DNA of 64,000 bases from Liquidambar formosana. Taxonomy: Eukaryota > Streptophyta > Magnoliopsida > Saxifragales > Altingiaceae. The first letter of the stretch is position 1. The number at the start of each line of letters is the position of its first letter. Positions 58,721-64,000 of the stretch are shown piece by piece. The position numbers were made by a program, and so were the translations under genes. The notes below the pieces were generated by a model. The model saw nothing but the letters and a program-made list of their open reading frames with translations. It did no database searches and was not told the DNA's origin. The DNA is taken from contig CM077826.1 of assembly GCA_039720395.1 (NCBI GenBank), positions 38,158,790 through 38,222,789 of the forward strand, given 5' to 3'.

Positions 58721-59610
58721 GGTCCTGTTTGGCTAAACCCTTAGATAGTCCGAAATCATTTTTGAAGTCAAAAATTATTTTTGGTCCTGTTTGGATAGCC
58801 TAAATCATAATCATTTCTAAACTCAAAAAGTGATTTTATAGGATTTTGATATTTTCAAAACTACCCTTGATGCTGGAGTATGGAAACAAAACGATAATAG
58901 CTCGCCCCCCCAACACCTTAGACCCAATCCTCTCCTTTCTTCTCCTACGGTTGTGTTCCTCTCTCCTGCTGGCATCAATGTATTGGTAACCTCAACCAAC
59001 TTGATTGATTTATACTTGTTAGAATTTTTTCAATGATTGATTCCATAAAATTTGGATTTGTAATAATTTTTTTTATAAAAAAATATCAATTTGTGCTCTT
59101 TTTTTTCTTTGTTAAAAAAAAAATAAAAGAAAAAAAGAAAAAAAGAAGAAGAAAACTTAAGCAAAATTCCTAGTAATACACATTTGTAGGGTTGGTCGAG
59201 TGGTCAAATCTTGTGTGTTTTTTAGAGGTTATCGTTTGACGTCTCGCTACTCTTGTTGTTTGTATGGGTATGAGACATCTCACCTAAACTGTTAGAGGAA
59301 TAGTCTGAGTTTAAATTTCGATAAGAGTACAAGCTAAGATACCCCTAACCATTAATATTAATAAATAAAAAATCACTACTAATACTAAAAAACAAAAAAA
59401 AAAAAAATCATTTATTATAAGAGAGACAGTTCAGTCAATTCAAGGTTATAACAATTTCAACTAATGTTCTTTCCTAAATAAACAAAAAATCACTTCCAGC
59501 TCTAACAGCACTTTTGAAATACAGAGACTAATTCTCTTTTGCTATTCGTAACTTCTGATTCTCTTTTGCTTTTGCCTAAAAACAAAAGTTACAGTTTTGC
59601 CAAATAGGCC
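58721..59610. mobile_element. hAT-like MITE with a SINE inserted
   Basis: The left end ggtcctgtttggctaaac and the reverse complement of the right end, ggcctatttggcaaaac, are inverted. The left end motif is repeated at 58784 (ggtcctgtttggatagcc). Such ends are common in plant hAT-type MITEs; no 8-bp duplication was visible. Confidence 0.55.
59180..59377 (+). mobile_element. SINE-like element
   Basis: An A-box-like ggttggtcgagtggtc (59190-59205) and a B-box-like gtttgacgtctc (59234-59245) precede an A-rich end at 59360-59372. The flanks agtaatac (59172-59179) and actaatac (59378-59385) match 7 of 8. Confidence 0.6.
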
Positions 59611-59907
59611 TACTAGGCTTGACATATTAGCTTTTAAATGGTTAAATGGTTTATTCCATTCGTCACATGAAGATACACTATTTTTTACAAAACACGCAAA
59701 TTAATAAAAGTCATCAATGCATTGGTTTGTCACCCAATAAACACTTTTTCTTTCCAAAAGTATCATTTTCTTCCTTGGAATTTGGTTTTGTGTTGAATAA
59801 TTGTTGAAATAGCAAAGCGTAGTATAAAAAAGTGCAAAAAATGAATGATTTAACTTTTTAAAATAGACAATCATTTTTGGGACAACAGAAGTCACCAAAA
59901 TGATATA

Positions 59908-60188
59908 CTCTCTCCATCTCACAAAGATAAGCCATATTTGTAACCTTTTTTTTTTCCCAAAATGTTTGTCCATTTTGAAAAGTCAAATCACAATTTTTTT
60001 TTTATTTTAAATTTCCTATACCACCCTATGTTATTTCAATAATTACTTTTAGCACAAAATCCAATAAAAAGTGGAAGAAGGTAATTTTGGAAAAATAGAG
60101 TTTAACAAAAGACAAGTCAATGAAATGATGTTTTTTCTTAAATTGCGTATTTTATCAAACATGACTTATCTTTATAGGATGGAGAGAG
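59908..60188. mobile_element. Stowaway-like MITE
   Basis: Ends CTCTCTCCATC and GATGGAGAGAG are perfect inverted repeats, and pairing continues through acaaagataag and cttatctttat. TA flanks it on both sides (59906-59907 and 60189-60190). Confidence 0.85.
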
Positions 60189-60613
60189 TATCTTTATGGG
60201 ACTAGAAGGAGTAATATTTAAATTGTTGATTATTGATCAACAAAATGGTAATTTGTTCTTCATCAAATGATCGATGCCTACAACAACATTAACATAAGGC
60301 AATTTACATTTTGAGATTAAAGAAGGAAAAAAGGAAAAAAAAAAAAAAGAAATCGAGGGTACAAGTCAAAATGACCCTAACTTGACGGGTGAAAGTATAA
60401 TTATCTTTTAATTAATTATTTAGAATTAATAATGCAAAGGGCTATGCATCAAGCTTATCTTTATTTAATTTAATATTTATAGTAAGGAACCCAACAAATA
60501 GCCATTTTAATTTGCCAATAGAAGGTGTTAACATCAAAACAGAAAAAAATACTCCGGTACAAACGCATCTTCAATGGGAGAGTTAAATCCATGAGTTAAA
60601 GCTGTATTTAGTT

Positions 60614-60830
60614 ACTAACGAAGGTTGGTTTAATTGGTAAGGATCAAATTCTTTTTTTGTAAGATTTAGGTTTGACTCCTGTTGCCAGCAGTCTTTTTTT
60701 ATGGGCGATTTTTAAGTTCAATGTAAATTCTCACTGAGGCCTGCGGCTTGTCTTGGCCCTGAACTGGGTAGTCTTCCCTCACCTAAATTTTTTTGCACAA
60801 AAAAAAAAAAAAAAGAAGAAAAAAAATGGT
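60614..60830 (+). mobile_element. SINE with poly(A) tail and target duplication
   Basis: A-box ggttggtttaattggtaagg (60623-60642), B-box ggtttgactcc (60669-60679), a tRNA-unrelated body, then an A-rich tail at 60799-60826. The repeat atttagtt occurs on both sides (60606-60613 and 60834-60841), consistent with a target duplication. Confidence 0.8.
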
Positions 60831-61048
60831 TGAATTTAGTTCAAAGAAGCATAATGGGCATTTCCAATAAGAAAACTAAAACCTGAACTAAAATGACTCT
60901 AAGCTAAAACATGAGCTATTTGGTCATGTCAACAAAATGAGAGTTAGAGGAGAGAGGATTTAACTCCCAACTCAATTGGGAAACTCAACTGAAAACAACG
61001 GCAGAGTAAACCATCAATCCAAAATCAGATCGATGACAAACATTAAAA

Positions 61049-61088
<40 letters not shown>

Positions 61089-61239
61089 TGCACGATGAAT
61101 TATTTCAAAATGACCAATTCTTAAAATAAAAATAAAAATAAAAAGAAGAAAGAAAAAAATAAGCTTTTACTCTGTTGGAAGTTGGAACAGCCATTTCATG
61201 ATATAGAGTTGGGCCAGGCTATTGCCACTACATAAAATA

Positions 61240-61591
61240 CTTTAAGCTCCTCATTTAATTTACCTTTTTAAGGTTTTATGAAAAATATAAAAAAAATTTA
61301 TGAAAACTAATCACATTGTCTATTAGAAAACATCATTCTGGACAACTTTGTAGAAGAAAGTTTTTTCAAAATCTGTCATTTAAGTAGATATTTTGGTAAT
61401 TTTTCATGGAAAATGAAATAGAGATTATAAATGGCCAAAAAAGTCTGTATAAATGATAGATTTTGGAAAAAATTTCTCTTACAAAGTTATTCAGAATGAT
61501 ATTTTTTAGTGAACAATATTATTATTTTTCGTAAAAACCTTTTATATTTTTCATAAAATCTCAAAAAATATTAATTAATGAAAGGCTTTGA
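61240..61591. mobile_element. Foldback MITE with arms of over 110 bp
   Basis: The left arm (ttaaggttttatgaaaaata to caaaatctgtcatttaagta) and the right arm (ataaatgatagattttggaa to tttttcataaaatctc) are reverse complements with scattered changes, so the unit folds on itself. Its left arm is also related to 14930-15053 plus 16589-16615, where the 1.5 kb Mutator-like element is inserted. Confidence 0.75.
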
Positions 61592-61821
61592 GTTCTCTAT
61601 AGAGTTATGACACGAGTCATTTTTACATTTTTATGATCTAAAAATAGTTCTTGCCTCACAAGAATGGCCCTACGGAGATCTCCGATAGAAGCTCACATCT
61701 TATAGTTTACTCTCATCGCTTTCAAACACATATATGCCTCCGCTATACCAACGAGTCAATACGCTACTTGTACTACTCCTGCCGCTATCTCTGTACCACC
61801 CAATTACATCAACCACACAAT

Positions 61822-61827
<6 letters not shown>

Positions 61828-61854
<27 letters not shown>
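61828..61854. repeat. (CT)n microsatellite upstream of the subtilase gene
   Basis: About 13 CT units, 65-90 bp upstream of the subtilase ATG and so probably in its 5' UTR or core promoter. (CT)n tracts are common near plant transcription starts. Confidence 0.85.
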
Positions 61855-61857
<3 letters not shown>

Positions 61858-61918
61858 GGTTTTTAAAAGCTTATTTAGTGCCAGAGCATGGACTAAGCTC
61901 AGCAGAGGTTACTCTGTC

Positions 61919-64000
61919 ATGGCGATCTCTCCCCCCTTCCTCAATCCCACCCTTCTTCTCTCCTTCTTCTTCTCAATAGTCTTAGCTTCAGCATCTTCTC
62001 AGAACGACCCCAAGACCTTCATAGTTCGTGTCCAACCCGACGCTAAACCCTCCATTTTCCCGACCCACAAGCACTGGTATGACTCCTCCCTCCAATCCCT
62101 CTCTTCCACCAACCAAACGACATCGCACGCCGCCGTCATTCACACCTATGACACTGTCTTCCACGGATTCTCCGCAAAGCTCTCACCTTTAGAGGCGCAG
62201 AAGCTCCAAACACTGAAGGGTGTTATCGCCGTTATTCCCGAGCAGGTCCGGCACTTGCATACCACAGCGCTCCCCTGAGTTCCTGGGGTTGAAGACCTCT
62301 GACAGTGCTGGCTTGCTCAAGGAGTCCGATTTCGGGTCGGATCTCGTCATCGGAGTCATCGATACTGGGATCTGGCCCGAGAGAAAGAGCTTCAACGATC
62401 ATGACCTCGGCCCCGTTCCGCGCAAGTGGAAGGGCCAATGCGTCGCCGGTAAGAATTTCCCAGCGACTTCCTGCAATCGCAAGCTGATCGGTGCTCGCTT
62501 TTTCTGTAACGGGATACGAGGCCACCAACGGGAAGATGAACGAGACGTCGGAGTACCGTTCTCCCAGAGATTCCGACGGTCACGGCACCCACACGGCGTC
62601 GAATTGCGGCCGGGCGGTACGTATTTCCGGCGTCGACATTGGGATACGCGCGCGGGGTCGCAGGCTGGGATGGCGCCCAAGGCTCGGCTCGCGGCTTACA
62701 AGGTGTGCTGGAACGCCGGATGCTACGACTCAGACATTCTCGCGGCGTTCGACTCCGCCGTGGCCGATGGGGTTGACGTGGTGTCGCTCAGCGTCGGCGG
62801 CGTGGTGGTGCCGTACTACCTCGACGCGATCGCGATTGGCGCGTTCGGAGCTACTGACGCCGGCGTATTCGTATCGGCTTCCGCCGGTAACGGCGGTCCT
62901 GGCGGCCTCACGGTCACGAACGTGGCGCCATGGGTGACTACAGTCGGCGCCGGAACAATCGATAGAGATTTCCCGGCCCACGTTAAGCTTGGAAACGGCA
63001 AAACTATCCCCGGCGTGAGTGTCTACGGCGGTCCGGGGTTAGCTCCGGGACGCCTGTACCCACTAATTTACGCCGGGAGTGAAGGTGGCGATGGGTACTC
63101 ATCCTCCCTGTGTTTGGAAGGTTCTTTAGACCCCAATTTCGTAAAGGGGAAGATGGTATTATGCGACAGAGGTATCAATTCAAGGGCTGCAAAAGGAGAA
63201 GTTGTGAAAAAAGCAGGAGGAATCGGAATGATACTAGCTAATGGAGTATTTGATGGTGAAGGATTGGTGGCTGACTGCCACGTTCTGCCCGCCACCGCCG
63301 TCGGCGCTTCGAGCGGAGATGAGATTCGGAAGTACATTACGGTGGCCTCAAAGTCTCAGTCCCCGCCCACGGCAACAATAGTTTTCCAGGGAACCCGAGT
63401 GGGGGTTCGGCCTGCCCCTGTTGTGGCTTCGTTTTCGGCACGGGGTCCCAATCCAGAGTCCCCTGAACTTTTGAAGCCCGATGTAATTGCCCCAGGATTG
63501 AATATACTTGCAGCTTGGCCCGACCGGGTGGGCCCGTCGAGTGTTCCCTCCGATAAGCGGAGGACAGAGTTCAACATACTATCAGGTACTTCAATGGCCT
63601 GCCCTCATGTGTCGGGGCTGGCTGCTTTGTTAAAGGCGGCTCATCCGGATTGGAGCCCTGCAGCAATTCGATCCGCCCTGATGACGACGGCGTATACGGT
63701 GGATAATCGGGGCGAAACAATGGTGGATGAGTCCAGTGGGAATTCTTCGACGGTGTTGGACTTCGGGGCAGGGCATGTTCATCCCCAAAAGGCCATGGAC
63801 CCTGGATTAATCTATGACCTGAGTTCGTATAACTATGTGGACTTCTTATGCAATTCAAATTACACGACTACGAATATTCAGGTGATCACTCGAAAGGTTG
63901 CGGATTGCAGCGGAGCGCGAAAGGCCGGCCATGTTGGGAATTTGAATTACCCATCCCTGTCTGCTGTTTTCCAGCAATATGGGAAACATAAGATGTCTAC
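61919..64000 (+). CDS. SBT1.5: Subtilisin-like protease SBT1.5-like (3' partial; four frameshifts as read)
   Basis: A secreted plant subtilase (S8 family). The ATG at 61919 is preferred because a signal peptide follows at once (MAISPPFLNPTLLLSFFFS, cleavage near residue 26); an upstream in-frame ATG at 61856 adds 21 residues before it. The I9 propeptide spans residues about 32-115, ending in HLHTT. The catalytic Asp is in VIGVIDTGIWPE (codon 62361), His in DGHGTHTAS (62581), the oxyanion Asn in SASAGNGGPGG (62889) and Ser in SGTSMACPH (63591). A PA-type insert with KMVLCDRGINSRA lies between them. About 692 residues are visible; family members have about 770, so the C-terminal fibronectin-like end lies beyond the window. 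Wording such as YEATNGKMNE and QQYGKHKMST points to the SBT1.5 group. Single-base insertions at 62267, 62514, 62602/3 and 62663/4 break the frame; from 62664 onward it is open to the end. No intron, as usual for this family. Consensus errors or a young pseudogene are both possible. Confidence 0.93.

Noticed and set aside
62189..63858. Several - strand frames across the subtilase
   Set aside because: Shadows of the GC-rich subtilase coding strand; none resembles a known protein.
1..64000. A new multi-gene defence or biosynthetic system
   Set aside because: Only three unrelated plant genes plus transposon debris are supported; no clustered enzymes, receptors or repeat-spacer structure.

Overview
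This is nuclear DNA of a flowering plant, most likely a eudicot and possibly woody. The DNA is AT-rich, the genes are split by long transposon-filled introns, and the three recognisable genes are plant families. These are an ARID/PHD protein of the ARID4 type, a LEA5/SAG21-type LEA protein, and a subtilase closest to SBT1.5. No bacterial, organellar or viral gene block is visible. Genes occupy a small part of the 64 kb; most of the rest is layered transposon debris.

Layout. Positions 1-14.2 kb hold the 3' part of the ARID4-like gene on the + strand: 13 exons encoding 671 residues, with the N-terminal exons lying before the window. Its introns carry a short LTR element broken by a LINE fragment, a SINE-like unit, several MITEs and long homopolymers. 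Positions 15-28 kb are intergenic and contain four larger terminal-inverted-repeat elements or MITE-like elements, a 2.7 kb solo LTR with a perfect 5-bp target duplication, and a gypsy-like LTR remnant. At 27.9-28.4 kb lies a complete two-exon LEA5/SAG21-like gene on the - strand. Positions 32.4-38.2 kb hold a decayed Ty1/copia element with both LTRs, into which another retrotransposon inserted and left a 1.1 kb solo LTR. At 40.1-40.6 kb is a four-unit array with long poly(T) runs. Positions 43.6-44.9 kb hold a broken duplicate of the 3' end of ARID4, introns included, itself hit by a Stowaway-like MITE. Positions 45-61 kb hold further elements, including a hAT-like element with a perfect 8-bp target duplication, a MITE family sitting in (TA)n tracts, a triple-LTR tandem TRIM, a Mutator-like element with a perfect 9-bp target duplication and another MITE nested in it, LINE 3' fragments and SINEs. 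From 61.9 kb to the end lies the SBT1.5-like subtilase on the + strand; it runs off the window and is broken as read by four single-base insertions within 400 bp.

The genes are independent plant loci and do not form a pathway or operon: ARID4 is a nuclear chromatin-type protein, LEA5 a small probably mitochondrial stress protein, and the subtilase a secreted protease. I found no evidence of a new multi-gene system. The most informative observations are structural: insertions dated by paralogous empty sites, the (TA)n-nested MITE family, the tandem TRIM, two very clean hairpins, a CAGCAG tandem splice acceptor in LEA5, and the clustered frameshifts in the subtilase.
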